Part shown: one piece after another, positions 48,966-58,010 of the stretch
How positions within the stretch are numbered: position 1 is the first letter of the stretch
Layout of the letters: each line of letters opens with the position of its first letter
Assembly: GCA_017387565.1 (NCBI GenBank)
Contig: JAFOEY010000027.1
Span: 1-64,000, forward strand
Reading direction: 5' to 3'
Length of the DNA stretch: 64,000 nucleotides
Origin: Lachnospiraceae bacterium
Lineage (GTDB): Bacteria; Bacillota; Clostridia; Lachnospirales; Lachnospiraceae
The notes under the pieces: model-generated
What the model was told of the DNA's origin: nothing
Databases searched by the model: none
What the model saw: the letters and a program-made list of their open reading frames with translations, nothing else
Position numbers and translations under genes: made by a program

Positions 48966-50315
48966 TTATGCCATGACTTTTTCAATCAACGCCGCAAGTA
49001 CCTTGGCTTCCTTATCAATCTGCTCCTGATTTTTTCCTTCGATCATAACCCTGACTAAAGGCTCAGTTCCGGAAGGTCTGATTAACACTCTGCCTTCATC
49101 TTTGAACTTCTCCGACAATTCTTTAATTGCGCCTTCCACTTCAGTATAATCCATATAATTGTATTTTTTGCTGTTTGCAACCTTTGCGTTTACCAATGCC
49201 TGCGGCAATACTTCCATAATGCCGGCAAGCTCTGACAAGGGCTTTTTGGTATCCACCAACACCTTTAGTAAAAAGAGTGCACTAAGCAACCCGTCTCCTG
49301 TCGTGTTTTCATCCAACAGGATGATGTGTCCGGATTGCTCTCCTCCGAGATTGGCATGAATTTCTTTCATGCGTTCCAGTACATAACGGTCTCCGACCTT
49401 GGTCTGTTCTACATGAATTCCTTGTTTTTCTCCCATTAGGAAAAAGCCAAGATTACTCATTACAGTTGCAACAATCGTATCACCTTTTAGTTTACCCTGT
49501 TCCTTCATGTGATTGCCGATAATCGCCATAATCTGGTCGCCATCGACTTTCACACCGTTTTCATCAACCGCAAGCAGCCTGTCGGCATCTCCGTCAAAGG
49601 CAAGACCGATATCCGCTTTGTGCTCCTTTACAGCTTCCTGCAGCGATTCCATATGCGTAGAACCACATTTGTCATTAATATTGGTTCCATCCGGCTGATT
49701 ATGAATGGCAATGACATCAGCACCAAGCTCTGAAATTGCTTTCACAGATGTTTCAAACGATGCTCCCTGTGCACAATCCAGTACAATCTTTAGTCCGGTA
49801 AGATCAACATCTGCTGCTTCTTTTGCGTGTCTGATGTAATCCTCTTTTGCATCCATGGCATATGTAATGTTACCGACACCCGTGCCGGTGGGAAATTCTA
49901 TGCCCTGCATATCATTTTTGATAAGCGCCTCAATTTCATCCTCCAAAGCATCCGGGAGCTTAAATCCATCGGCATCAAAAAATTTAATTCCGTTAAATTC
50001 TACCGGATTGTGAGAGGCTGAAATCACAACGCCTGCATCCATATGATAAGCTCGTGTCAAATATGCAACTGCCGGGGTCGGCACCACACCAACATAACAA
50101 ACATCAGCTCCAACCGAACATGCACCTGCCATCAGTGCATTTGCCAACATTCCTCCGGAAATACGGGTATCGCACCCTACCATAATGGTAGGCTTATGCC
50201 GGTTACCTTTTGTAAGAACTGCCGCTCCCGCCTGTCCTAGTTTCATGGCAAGCGTTACCGTCAATTCTTCATTTGCTATTCCTCTTACACCATCTGTCCC
50301 AAATAATCTGGCCAT
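48966..50315 (-). CDS. glmM: Phosphoglucosamine mutase
   Basis: This cytoplasmic enzyme converts glucosamine-6-phosphate to glucosamine-1-phosphate for UDP-GlcNAc and peptidoglycan synthesis. The N-terminal MARLFGTDGVRG, the active-site phosphoserine Ser101 in ISASHNP, the metal loop DGDADR and the C-terminal RPSGTEPLVRVM are all present in 449 aa. It is last in the cdaA-cdaR-glmM order known from Bacillus and relatives, where GlmM also binds and inhibits CdaA. GAGG precedes the ATG. Confidence 0.97.
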   Translation of the reverse strand: MARLFGTDGVRGIANEELTVTLAMKLGQAGAAVLTKGNRHKPTIMVGCDTRISGGMLANALMAGACSVGADVCYVGVVPTPAVAYLTRAYHMDAGVVISASHNPVEFNGIKFFDADGFKLPDALEDEIEALIKNDMQGIEFPTGTGVGNITYAMDAKEDYIRHAKEAADVDLTGLKIVLDCAQGASFETSVKAISELGADVIAIHNQPDGTNINDKCGSTHMESLQEAVKEHKADIGLAFDGDADRLLAVDENGVKVDGDQIMAIIGNHMKEQGKLKGDTIVATVMSNLGFFLMGEKQGIHVEQTKVGDRYVLERMKEIHANLGGEQSGHIILLDENTTGDGLLSALFLLKVLVDTKKPLSELAGIMEVLPQALVNAKVANSKKYNYMDYTEVEGAIKELSEKFKDEGRVLIRPSGTEPLVRVMIEGKNQEQIDKEAKVLAALIEKVMA

Positions 50316-50423
50316 CCGTTTATCCTCGACTCATATCTTATACTTTTATCTATTTTTTCTCTTATATTTTATCTTTTCGTTTTTCTTCTGTATATTTACT
50401 TTTATGATTCGCATACATGATTG

Positions 50424-51701
50424 TTATTCCAGATCTCTCACCCGACACTCAATTGTATTCTTTCCTTTTGTGGCAACAATACCACTCGGAAGTTCAAATT
50501 GTATCGGAAGATTATATGTTCCTGCCTTTAAACGGGTAAGTCCGTTATTGTCAAGATATTCTTCAATGGATACCACACCTTTGATGGAATCCTTCTTTAC
50601 ATCCGACAAATCTGAAGACAATCCCTTGATTCCCAAAACATAATCTCCTCCCATAAGAGTGATGCTCTGTTTTTCAGAATCATATCCCGTAACGGAAATA
50701 TTGGATTTAGAAACCGTAATATCTTTGGTTTCCATTTTTTCAATCGGAACCGTAACCGTAATTTTCCCATCAAAATCGTTATCAACCAGACTGACATTGT
50801 CGGGAAGATATTTCGTAACATCCAAAGTTATGGTAAAAGTATCTTTTTTTCCTTCCAGATCAATTGCAGCCGCCGGAATGGTAATAGCCGAAATACCGGA
50901 TAAAACATTCGATTTACCCGCAACTGTAACCTCATCAATATCAGAAGTAATATCTCCCGAAAGGCTATAATCATTTGCCAGATTACCGGAAGTATAAAAA
51001 CGAAAACCGAGTGACTTGGTACTCAGAATATCCACCTTTAAGTTGACAGAAGAAATATTTCCACTGAGTCTGGACGAATCAAGTACATTCCCCTTTTCAT
51101 CATAATACCGAATTGTGGAAGTGGTACTGATGCTTGCAGTCATACCTGCAACAGATGCCTCTACCACCGCTTTATCAATCTTGGAAACAATAGATTCGGG
51201 TCCTTGAACCGTTACTACATTTTGATCTAAAACGGTATCACCAATCACATAACCGTCAACCGGATCTCCATTCACCTGGGAGGTAATCGCAAACTGTTTT
51301 TTCTGAAGATTTTCAATTGCGATTTCCAAGGTATCCGTCTTTCCTTTGATACTCTCTATCTTATCATTATATTTATTAGTTTCCAATTTTATGCGGACAG
51401 TTCCTTTTTCCATATCCAGATTGGACAAATCCGCTGTTGCCCTGATATTATCTCTTCCGAGCAAATCGTTGATAGAGCGTTTGGCAGATATCGTAACCGT
51501 AATATTGTCCGTATCATTTAATACTTCATAGGTTTTGTTCTGTTTGGAAATGGCATCTGTATTCACAATTTCAACCGGAATCCCTGAATACGTACTGTCA
51601 ATAATGGGATCACTTACATTGACTACAATAATCCAGATTAAAATTGCAATTACAACAGCAAGAACACGCATGCCAAGATTATTTGTCAGCTTGTTTTTCA
51701 T
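50424..51701 (-). CDS. cdaR: YbbR-domain protein, regulator of diadenylate cyclase (CdaR)
   Basis: The 425 aa protein has one N-terminal membrane anchor (about residues 11-28, VLAVVIAILIWIIVVNV) and three or four YbbR domains outside the membrane, each around 85-95 residues and beta-rich. A TVQGPESIVSKI-type unit is near the middle. CdaR modulates the membrane cyclase CdaA. Its start overlaps the end of cdaA by 23 bp, indicating translational coupling. The gap to glmM is about 108 bp. Confidence 0.93.
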   Translation of the reverse strand: MKNKLTNNLGMRVLAVVIAILIWIIVVNVSDPIIDSTYSGIPVEIVNTDAISKQNKTYEVLNDTDNITVTISAKRSINDLLGRDNIRATADLSNLDMEKGTVRIKLETNKYNDKIESIKGKTDTLEIAIENLQKKQFAITSQVNGDPVDGYVIGDTVLDQNVVTVQGPESIVSKIDKAVVEASVAGMTASISTTSTIRYYDEKGNVLDSSRLSGNISSVNLKVDILSTKSLGFRFYTSGNLANDYSLSGDITSDIDEVTVAGKSNVLSGISAITIPAAAIDLEGKKDTFTITLDVTKYLPDNVSLVDNDFDGKITVTVPIEKMETKDITVSKSNISVTGYDSEKQSITLMGGDYVLGIKGLSSDLSDVKKDSIKGVVSIEEYLDNNGLTRLKAGTYNLPIQFELPSGIVATKGKNTIECRVRDLE

Positions 51702-52569
51702 CGCGTTTCAACCTGCCTTTCCAGCCCTTGCGCTGTTTTTCTTCATCCGTTGTCTTATTTTGAACAGATACAAGCATAGAACGCAATTTGTCAGCATTCA
51801 CGTTGCGGATAAGCTTTCCTTCGTATGCTACGGAAACCTTTCCTGTCTCCTCCGAAACAATAATGGTAATGGAATCTGTCATTTCAGATACGCCCACACC
51901 GGCACGGTGTCTGGTTCCCAAATCTTTGGATAATCTGGTGCTGTCAGACAGAGGCAGATAACAGGTTGCCGAAACAACACGATTTCCACGTATCAATACA
52001 GCTCCGTCATGAAGAGGAGTATTGTGTTCAAAAATATTAATCAAAAGCTGGCTGGTCACAACCGCATCAATTTCAATACCGGTTCTTTCATATTCGGACA
52101 AAACCTGGTTTTGTTCAATTACAATCAATGCTCCTGTCTTGACCTTCCCCATTTCGAAACTGGCTTTGACAATCTCGTTGAGTGTCTTATCGGAAAACCT
52201 TCCATTTTCAGATTTGTTCAAGTCAAACGGCATCAGTCCCGCTAAAAAACTTTTTTGTCCAAGCTGTTCTAAAGCCCTTCGAAGCTCCGGCTGCAGCACA
52301 ATGACAATCGCGATAATCGCCACTGAAAAAATCTTCTCCGCAATCCATAAAATCGTACTGAGATTCAACACGGCAGCAAATAACAAAAATACAATGATTA
52401 CAATAATCCCTTTTAACAAATTCCATGCTTTTGTATCCCGAATCCATATTAGAATCTGATACACCAAAAAGGAGATAATAACTATCTCCACAATATCGGT
52501 CCATACAATTCTGGTAGGAAAATGAATGGTAGTCAGATATTTATTTATAAATGCTGAAATCGTTTCCAT
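51679..52569 (-). CDS. cdaA: Membrane diadenylate cyclase
   Basis: The 296 aa enzyme makes cyclic di-AMP from two ATP. Three N-terminal membrane helices (about residues 24-95) precede the DAC domain, with the catalytic DGA motif at 188-190 and RHR at 220-222. It controls potassium and osmotic balance and wall homeostasis in Firmicutes. The order cdaA-cdaR-glmM is conserved. A short charged C-terminal tail (KQRKGWKGRLKRDEKQ) overlaps the start of cdaR. Confidence 0.97.
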   Translation of the reverse strand: METISAFINKYLTTIHFPTRIVWTDIVEIVIISFLVYQILIWIRDTKAWNLLKGIIVIIVFLLFAAVLNLSTILWIAEKIFSVAIIAIVIVLQPELRRALEQLGQKSFLAGLMPFDLNKSENGRFSDKTLNEIVKASFEMGKVKTGALIVIEQNQVLSEYERTGIEIDAVVTSQLLINIFEHNTPLHDGAVLIRGNRVVSATCYLPLSDSTRLSKDLGTRHRAGVGVSEMTDSITIIVSEETGKVSVAYEGKLIRNVNADKLRSMLVSVQNKTTDEEKQRKGWKGRLKRDEKQADK

Positions 52570-52619
52570 GAAAATCCATTCCCCTTTATTTTATGGCCAC
52601 AACGCAAATTTATTCTCTC

Positions 52620-53543
52620 TTAATGTATTTTTTTTACTTTCACTTTTGTCTGGGGTACAGAATTTTTAGGCACCGCCTTGACATAATAATAATACTCATC
52701 ATCTTCAAACTGCACATACTCTGTTCGGGAATAGTCCACATTGAAAACAAAAAATTGTAATCCCACCGCAAGTAAAAGCGATACAATCATTCCTAAAATT
52801 AGGGAAAGCAATGAAATGTGCGTATCAAAAGACAAATCACCAATCAGCAGAATCGTCGCTCCCAAAACACCGCCGACACATATACCGATCGTCCAGGAAT
52901 GGTCGATAGACAGCATACGTATTACATACACAGTAATCACAATTACTGAAAAAGCAATGAGAACAATGATAATTTCCTGATTCCCAAGCAATCCGTCAAT
53001 GACAAACCGGAATTTTCCAATTGCCTCTTCTGTTTCCAGATCACTGATTGTCTGGGCATTTTCTTTGATAAATAAAATCAAATAATATGTTATGGTTCCA
53101 CATGCCACGGACACAACGGACAATGGTGTACACAACAGCCCTACCGCAATCGGAATAATATATGGGATCTTGAGCATAAACATCAGCGGAAGCAATGCAA
53201 CCACAATCGTATCCTTTGATGAAAACCGGAAATAGAGGATAAACATCAATAAGAAAACGGCCAATGCAACAATACCGCATTCCATGGATACTGCATAAGA
53301 ATTCAGGCATATAAAAAGTGAGCCAAACAATACAATGAAATTCATCGGTAAAAAAGAGCACATCAGTGCCGCAATCAGCGGAATGATAATATTGCCGGCT
53401 ATCCGATCCATATACCCTATATTGGCATTAATACTTAGTAAAACAACAAGCGCCAATAAGAATTTGAAGAGAGGTGTTAAATATACTTCGCCTTTACTGT
53501 ATATATCACGAAGCTTTTCTCTCATTTCCAGCAAAGCAGACAT
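52620..53543 (-). CDS. Polytopic membrane protein of unknown function upstream of cdaA
   Basis: The 307 aa protein has about eight hydrophobic segments and a short charged C-terminal tail with the tyrosine-rich EDDEYYYYVKAVP. I do not recognise the family. AAAGGA precedes the ATG. It lies 50 bp upstream of cdaA on the same strand and 49 bp downstream of another small membrane protein, so the three are probably cotranscribed. Its position suggests a link to c-di-AMP or envelope functions, but nothing in the sequence shows one. Confidence 0.75.
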   Translation of the reverse strand: MSALLEMREKLRDIYSKGEVYLTPLFKFLLALVVLLSINANIGYMDRIAGNIIIPLIAALMCSFLPMNFIVLFGSLFICLNSYAVSMECGIVALAVFLLMFILYFRFSSKDTIVVALLPLMFMLKIPYIIPIAVGLLCTPLSVVSVACGTITYYLILFIKENAQTISDLETEEAIGKFRFVIDGLLGNQEIIIVLIAFSVIVITVYVIRMLSIDHSWTIGICVGGVLGATILLIGDLSFDTHISLLSLILGMIVSLLLAVGLQFFVFNVDYSRTEYVQFEDDEYYYYVKAVPKNSVPQTKVKVKKIH

Positions 53544-53592
53544 ATTGTTTTCCTTTCTTGGTTTAATAGATTATTTAAATAAAAAAGATATC

Positions 53593-53994
53593 TTAACTTT
53601 TTCTTTTTTCCAAATCATACATGGCTGACAGCTGTTTCAACCGATTGTAATACTTTTTGAGACTTTTTTTCGCTTTGTAATAACGAATCGAATAAACAAT
53701 GTAGCAAATCAGACTATATGCAACAACAAAAATCACATAATAAAGCAGGGCACTTTTACCAAATGCCATCAGGTCCATTTTATAGATATCCTGCATAAAT
53801 GTCTCAAAATCATAATAAATAAACAAGCCAAAAATAATCAGATAAGCAATGGTACCACAAATGATTGATTTAATTATCTGTAATCCCATGTAATCACTTC
53901 TGAAATAGCTTGCAATTGCCATATTTTTTTTACCTTCATCGGCTTCATATGCAGCCATTTTTGTCATAAGACGTAAACGATCCTGATTAATCAT
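53593..53994 (-). CDS. Small membrane protein of unknown function
   Basis: The 133 aa protein has a soluble N-terminal stretch of about 38 residues (MINQDRLRLMTKMAAYEADEG...), two membrane segments (about 40-60 and 78-102) and a basic, coiled-coil-like C-terminus with many Lys and Tyr. GGAG precedes the ATG. It lies between the yvyF-like gene (16 bp) and the polytopic protein. The family is not recognised; conserved position next to flagellar and c-di-AMP genes would be worth testing. Confidence 0.75.
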   Translation of the reverse strand: MINQDRLRLMTKMAAYEADEGKKNMAIASYFRSDYMGLQIIKSIICGTIAYLIIFGLFIYYDFETFMQDIYKMDLMAFGKSALLYYVIFVVAYSLICYIVYSIRYYKAKKSLKKYYNRLKQLSAMYDLEKRKS

Positions 53995-54010
53995 GAATAG
54001 TTCTCCATAG

Positions 54011-54424
54011 TTAGTCTGTTAAAAAACGCATCCTGTTTTTAGTGTCAGGTTTCCGGTGTGATTCATTTTTTAACTGTTCAACATTTTTTGTCAGCATATT
54101 GTTGAGATTACGACTCATATTCTCACGGCATTGTGGACAGAATTTGCCACTTCCGATCATCTTGCCACAACTTTCACAGGCAACTTTAATCGGCGAATCA
54201 TCCGAAAACTGCAATCTCTCCTGTCGAATCCATATCTGGATCTGTTGCGGCTCAACATCGCATTCTTCACATACCTCAGTCATACTGCAGTGACCATGCT
54301 GCTGAATATATTTCTTTACTTCCTGAAACTTTTGCTCACTAAGCTCCTTGCACATGGGGCAAATCTTGTTACCTGCAATATAATTAAATAACTTCCCGCA
54401 TCTTCGGCAATTTATAACATTCAT
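54011..54424 (-). CDS. yvyF: YvyF-like flagellar-operon zinc-ribbon protein
   Basis: The 137 aa protein has an N-terminal zinc ribbon (CRRCGKLF...CPMC), then a helix-turn-helix-like middle (about residues 35-75, MTEVCEECDVEPQQIQIWIRQERLQF). A second Cys-x2-Cys pair set (CESCGK...CPQC) follows. This is the pattern of the flagellar-operon protein YvyF, found next to comFC in Bacillus subtilis, as here. ATG 54424 has GGGAGG upstream; an earlier in-frame ATG at 54445 overlaps comFC. A regulatory role in flagellar expression is suspected for the family. Confidence 0.83.
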   Translation of the reverse strand: MNVINCRRCGKLFNYIAGNKICPMCKELSEQKFQEVKKYIQQHGHCSMTEVCEECDVEPQQIQIWIRQERLQFSDDSPIKVACESCGKMIGSGKFCPQCRENMSRNLNNMLTKNVEQLKNESHRKPDTKNRMRFLTD

Positions 54425-54441
54425 CTGCGAACCTCCCAAGA

Positions 54442-55161
54442 TCAATCATCTCCAATGGCAACTGTCAAAAAGTACACCTTGTGCACGCCTGCCTCTTTTA
54501 AGACCTCTGCCAGGGCATCTATGGTACTGCCTGTTGTATAGATGTCATCTATAACTATAGATACTTTCAATTTTACATCATTTTTGCCTATTTTAAAAGC
54601 CTTTTTCAAATTATTTTGGCGTTCCGGCCTGCTCATACTTTTTAATGGTTTGGTATCTTTGACGCGCTCCACATAATGCTTATAGAATGGAATCCCGGAA
54701 TGCATACAAAAGGATTTTGCCAAAAGTTCTGCCTGATTATAACCGCGTTTTCTGATACGTTTTTCATGTAATGGAACTGCAACCACTCCCTCGGCTCCTG
54801 CTCTTTTCAAAGCTGTAGCAAAGGAATCTGCCAGAAGTTTGCCAAGCGCATTGGCATATTCACTCCGGTTTCCATACTTTAACCGATAAATCATATCACG
54901 AAGTGCATCATCGTAGGTACATAGTGCAAGCCCTTTGTCATATATATGTGCCAATCCGTATTTTAAACAGTCAGAACAGTACTCTTTTTCCAAATCGCTT
55001 AACGCGCGCCCACATTTACAGCAGCGCTTTCCCCTGATTATGGGGAGCTTTCCCAAACACGTGGCACAAAATCCGTCGTGACTTTCTTTTTGCAAAACCG
55101 GTTTATCGCAAACCGGACATCTGGGTGGATATAAATAATCCAGAATATTTATCTTTTTCAA
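54442..55161 (-). CDS. comFC: ComF-family protein (amidophosphoribosyltransferase-like)
   Basis: The 239 aa protein has an N-terminal zinc-binding region (CPVCDKPV, CATC, CCKCGRAL, CSDC). The C-terminal phosphoribosyltransferase domain has VVAVPLHEKRIRKRGYNQAE and the PRPP motif VIDDIYTTGSTID. ComFC is needed for DNA uptake in competent Bacillus and is related to GntX. The start is a TTG that overlaps the recD2 stop codon (TTGA), with AGGAG six bases upstream, so translation is coupled. yvyF follows directly. Confidence 0.9.
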   Translation of the reverse strand: MKKINILDYLYPPRCPVCDKPVLQKESHDGFCATCLGKLPIIRGKRCCKCGRALSDLEKEYCSDCLKYGLAHIYDKGLALCTYDDALRDMIYRLKYGNRSEYANALGKLLADSFATALKRAGAEGVVAVPLHEKRIRKRGYNQAELLAKSFCMHSGIPFYKHYVERVKDTKPLKSMSRPERQNNLKKAFKIGKNDVKLKVSIVIDDIYTTGSTIDALAEVLKEAGVHKVYFLTVAIGDD

Positions 55162-57440
55162 TCATGCTCCTGTCTGCATAATCTCTCCCGTTCTTTTATG
55201 CGGTAATATAGCCCCGAATACCGCTTCTGTTTGTTTTCATTGGCAATCATCTGATTCATGATATTCTTACTACCCAGTAATGTTACACAGTTTTTAGCTC
55301 TTGTTACACCTGTATAAAGCAGGTTTCGATAAACTAAAAGTCCGGGAACACCAAACAAAGGAATCACGACTGCCGGATATTCGCTTCCCTGAGATTTGTG
55401 AATAGTGATAGCATATGCTAACTCCAATTCATCCAGCGATTCATATGGGTATTGCACAATTTTGCCATCATCAAATGCGATTATCATAAAGGAAGCATAA
55501 TCATTGATTTCTTTTATAATGCCGACATCTCCATTAAAAATTCCCATTCCGTTTTTTATGGGAAGGTTATAGTTGCCACGAATTTCCCATTCCAGTTTAT
55601 AGTTATTTTTGGTCTGCATCACTTTATCGCCTTCACGAAACAGAATATCTCCGTAAGCATGCTCTCTTTTAGATAAATCGGCAGGATTGAGATATTTTTG
55701 TAAAATCACATTTAACTCTTCCACACCCAGCGGACCTTTCCGCATCGGAGTAAGAACCTGCACGTCCATGACATCTACCCCAAAATTGCGTGGCAGCATA
55801 TCCGAAACAAGTTTAATAATGTTGGTATAAATTTCCATCGGATTACTGCGTTCCAGAAAATAAAAATCTTTACTTTCCTTGTTGTTAATTAACAATTCTT
55901 TACCGTCCTGAATCCGATGGGCATTCATGACAATTTCGCTTTCCGCAGCCTGACGGAAAATATTTTGAAGGGCAACTGTCGCAAAGCATTCACTGTCAAT
56001 CATATCCTTTAATACACAGCCCGGTCCCACACTCGGAAGCTGATCAACGTCACCAACCATGATCAGATGTACTCCCTGAGGAATCGCTGATAACAGTGCC
56101 CGGAACAAAAAGATATCCACCATAGACATTTCATCAACAATAACCACATCTGCATCCAACGGATAATCTTCGTTTCTTGCAAAGCTTCCGCCCCCGCTTT
56201 CCTCACCGCCTCCATTTACCTCCAACAGGCGGTGAATGGTTCTTGCTTCCATGCCACAGGCTTCTGTCATACGTTTTGCCGCCCTTCCGGTCGGTGCTGC
56301 AAGCGCTATTTCCATCTGTTCTTTTTCAAAGTACCGCAGCATAATATGAATGGTGGTCGTCTTACCGGTTCCCGGTCCGCCTGTCAAAATCATGACTCCA
56401 TGCTGAATGGCATTCTGCACAGCTTCCCGCTGCATTTCATCCAGAACAATCCCACATTCATCCTCTATTGCAGCTATTTTATCGCGAATCAGGCTTTCCT
56501 GTTTGGTCATGCAATCTTTTCCACTTTCAAAAAAAGAAACATCCAGATTGCTTAACATATAGGCACACTCATTCTCGGCACGAAAAGCTGAGGGGCTATA
56601 AATATATACCGGACCGTTTTCCTCTTCCTGTCGCATGGTAATCCTGTGTTCTACGATCAGATTCGAAATTTCTGTATCAATCTCTTCATCTTTCACCCCA
56701 AGCAGTTTTGCTGCTTCCTGTATCAGTTCAGTCTTGGGAAGACAGGTATGTCCTGCAGACATAGCCTGCGTCAACGCATATACAATACCGCACCGTATCC
56801 GGTATTCGGAATTAATCAAAATACCGGAAGAAAGTGCAATTTCATCCGCAGTCTTGAAACCAACCCCGTCAATTTCTTCCGCCAGCCGGTAAGGGTTTAA
56901 CTTTAATACATCATAAATGGCATCCCCGTAGTATTCATAGATTTTTACTGCAAGCCGGTCACTCATCCCATAATCCTGCAAAAACAGCATAGCACGTCGC
57001 ATATCCTTTTTTTCAGAGACCTGTATGGCAATCTGCTGAGCTATTCTTTCACTAATGCCTTTCACTTCAACCAGTCTGTGCGGTTCCTCTTCGATAATCC
57101 GGAAAGTATCTTCCCCAAATTTTTTCACAATTCTATCTGCAAGCTTTTCTCCGATACCCTTGATGGCTCCGGAACCCAGATAACGTCTGATACTGCTAGA
57201 ATCATCCGGTGGTATGATTTCAAATTGTTCCATACGTATCTGCATACCGAAGTTCGGATGTTCCTCTTCCCGACCTTCAATGTACAAATAATCACCCTGG
57301 CTCACCCCATGAAAAATTCCCACAACCTTTTCATCAGTTTTCTCACATGTAAGTGCCAGAACCTTATAATGATTTTCTTTGTTTTCAAAAATGATATGAT
57401 CCACATATCCCTTTATCACAACTTTGTTTTCTGATTCCAT
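55158..57440 (-). CDS. recD2: RecD2-type ATP-dependent DNA helicase
   Basis: This SF1B 5'-3' helicase of 760 aa has an N-terminal OB-like part and helix-hairpin-helix repeats (about residues 85-200, including GSGAIKGIGEKLADRIV and EEIDGVGFKTADEIA). Walker A is GGPGTGKTTT with Lys360, Walker B is VVIVDEMSMVD, and the C-terminal motif is YAITIHKSQGSEYPAV. RecD2 acts in replication-fork and repair processes in bacteria lacking RecBC. A GAGAG-type site precedes the ATG. It is first in a run leading through comFC and yvyF to the cdaA operon. Confidence 0.94.
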   Translation of the reverse strand: MESENKVVIKGYVDHIIFENKENHYKVLALTCEKTDEKVVGIFHGVSQGDYLYIEGREEEHPNFGMQIRMEQFEIIPPDDSSSIRRYLGSGAIKGIGEKLADRIVKKFGEDTFRIIEEEPHRLVEVKGISERIAQQIAIQVSEKKDMRRAMLFLQDYGMSDRLAVKIYEYYGDAIYDVLKLNPYRLAEEIDGVGFKTADEIALSSGILINSEYRIRCGIVYALTQAMSAGHTCLPKTELIQEAAKLLGVKDEEIDTEISNLIVEHRITMRQEEENGPVYIYSPSAFRAENECAYMLSNLDVSFFESGKDCMTKQESLIRDKIAAIEDECGIVLDEMQREAVQNAIQHGVMILTGGPGTGKTTTIHIMLRYFEKEQMEIALAAPTGRAAKRMTEACGMEARTIHRLLEVNGGGEESGGGSFARNEDYPLDADVVIVDEMSMVDIFLFRALLSAIPQGVHLIMVGDVDQLPSVGPGCVLKDMIDSECFATVALQNIFRQAAESEIVMNAHRIQDGKELLINNKESKDFYFLERSNPMEIYTNIIKLVSDMLPRNFGVDVMDVQVLTPMRKGPLGVEELNVILQKYLNPADLSKREHAYGDILFREGDKVMQTKNNYKLEWEIRGNYNLPIKNGMGIFNGDVGIIKEINDYASFMIIAFDDGKIVQYPYESLDELELAYAITIHKSQGSEYPAVVIPLFGVPGLLVYRNLLYTGVTRAKNCVTLLGSKNIMNQMIANENKQKRYSGLYYRIKERERLCRQEHD

Positions 57441-57611
57441 GTAGGTTTTCTCTCTTTTAATTTCTATGCTTCGTGATTTGTGTTCGTCTTCGAACAGTTG
57501 AAACCGGTCATTACTTTTGTTCGCTCATGACGCTAAGAAAGACACGAAACCTCGTAAAAGCCGGCGATAAAGATATAGAATGGGAACACAAATTCGAAAA
57601 GGGAATAATTT
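57441..57611. other. Intergenic leader upstream of recD2 with inverted repeats
   Basis: TTTGTGTTC at about 57477-57485 can pair with GAACACAAA at about 57583-57591, closing a loop of about 100 nt. Inside lies TGTTCG-TCTT-CGAACA. No gene is seen. It may be the structured leader of recD2 or an unrelated small RNA. Confidence 0.35.
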
Positions 57612-57642
57612 AAAGAGGCTGTCGCGTTCTGCAACAGCCCCG
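57612..57642 (-). terminator. Terminator after the flgJ-like gene
   Basis: On the - strand, GGGCTGTTGC pairs with GCGACAGCCT around a five-base loop and is followed by CTTTAAATTATT. The hairpin is strong but the T-tract is poor. Confidence 0.7.
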
Positions 57643-57644
57643 TT

Positions 57645-57998
57645 TTATATTTCATAGTTGCGTTTCATCTGCTCAAACAACATCTGTGCCAATCCCAGAC
57701 TGTTTTGTTCTGTCGACTGGCTTGCCAGATCTTCAATCGTCGAATCTTTGAAGAAATCGACCAGTTTGGCTGACGAATCGCTATCTTCCTCTCCAAAAAG
57801 ATTGGTCGTCTTTTCCATTTCTTTAAAAACCTGCTCTAAGAAATAGGACTCAAACTGCTTGCAGACATCCATCAGCTCTTCATCAGTTGCGCTCTCCAAA
57901 TCGCTCTGTGACAGCTTTGAAATCCGACCGGTGGTCTTACTTGTCTGCTGTGTCGATTGATATTGATCCATATAGTTGTTTATACTACCTATGTCCAT
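57645..57998 (-). CDS. flgJ: Rod-binding protein, FlgJ N-terminal-domain type
   Basis: The 117 aa protein matches the rod-binding domain: LMDVCKQFESYFLEQVFKEMEKT (across about residues 42-64) and a C-terminal NSLGLAQMLFEQMKRNYEI. It lacks the muramidase domain of the enteric FlgJ. It should help assemble the flagellar rod through the wall. It is last of the mreB-flgF-flgG-flgJ run, 12 bp after flgG, with GAGG before the ATG. Confidence 0.87.
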   Translation of the reverse strand: MDIGSINNYMDQYQSTQQTSKTTGRISKLSQSDLESATDEELMDVCKQFESYFLEQVFKEMEKTTNLFGEEDSDSSAKLVDFFKDSTIEDLASQSTEQNSLGLAQMLFEQMKRNYEI

Positions 57999-58010
57999 TT
58001 ATATTTCCTC

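Noticed and set aside
57477-57498. LexA/SOS box upstream of recD2
   Set aside because: The sequence is GTTC-N6-GAAC in the wrong order and spacing; the Firmicutes LexA box is GAAC-N4-GTTC.
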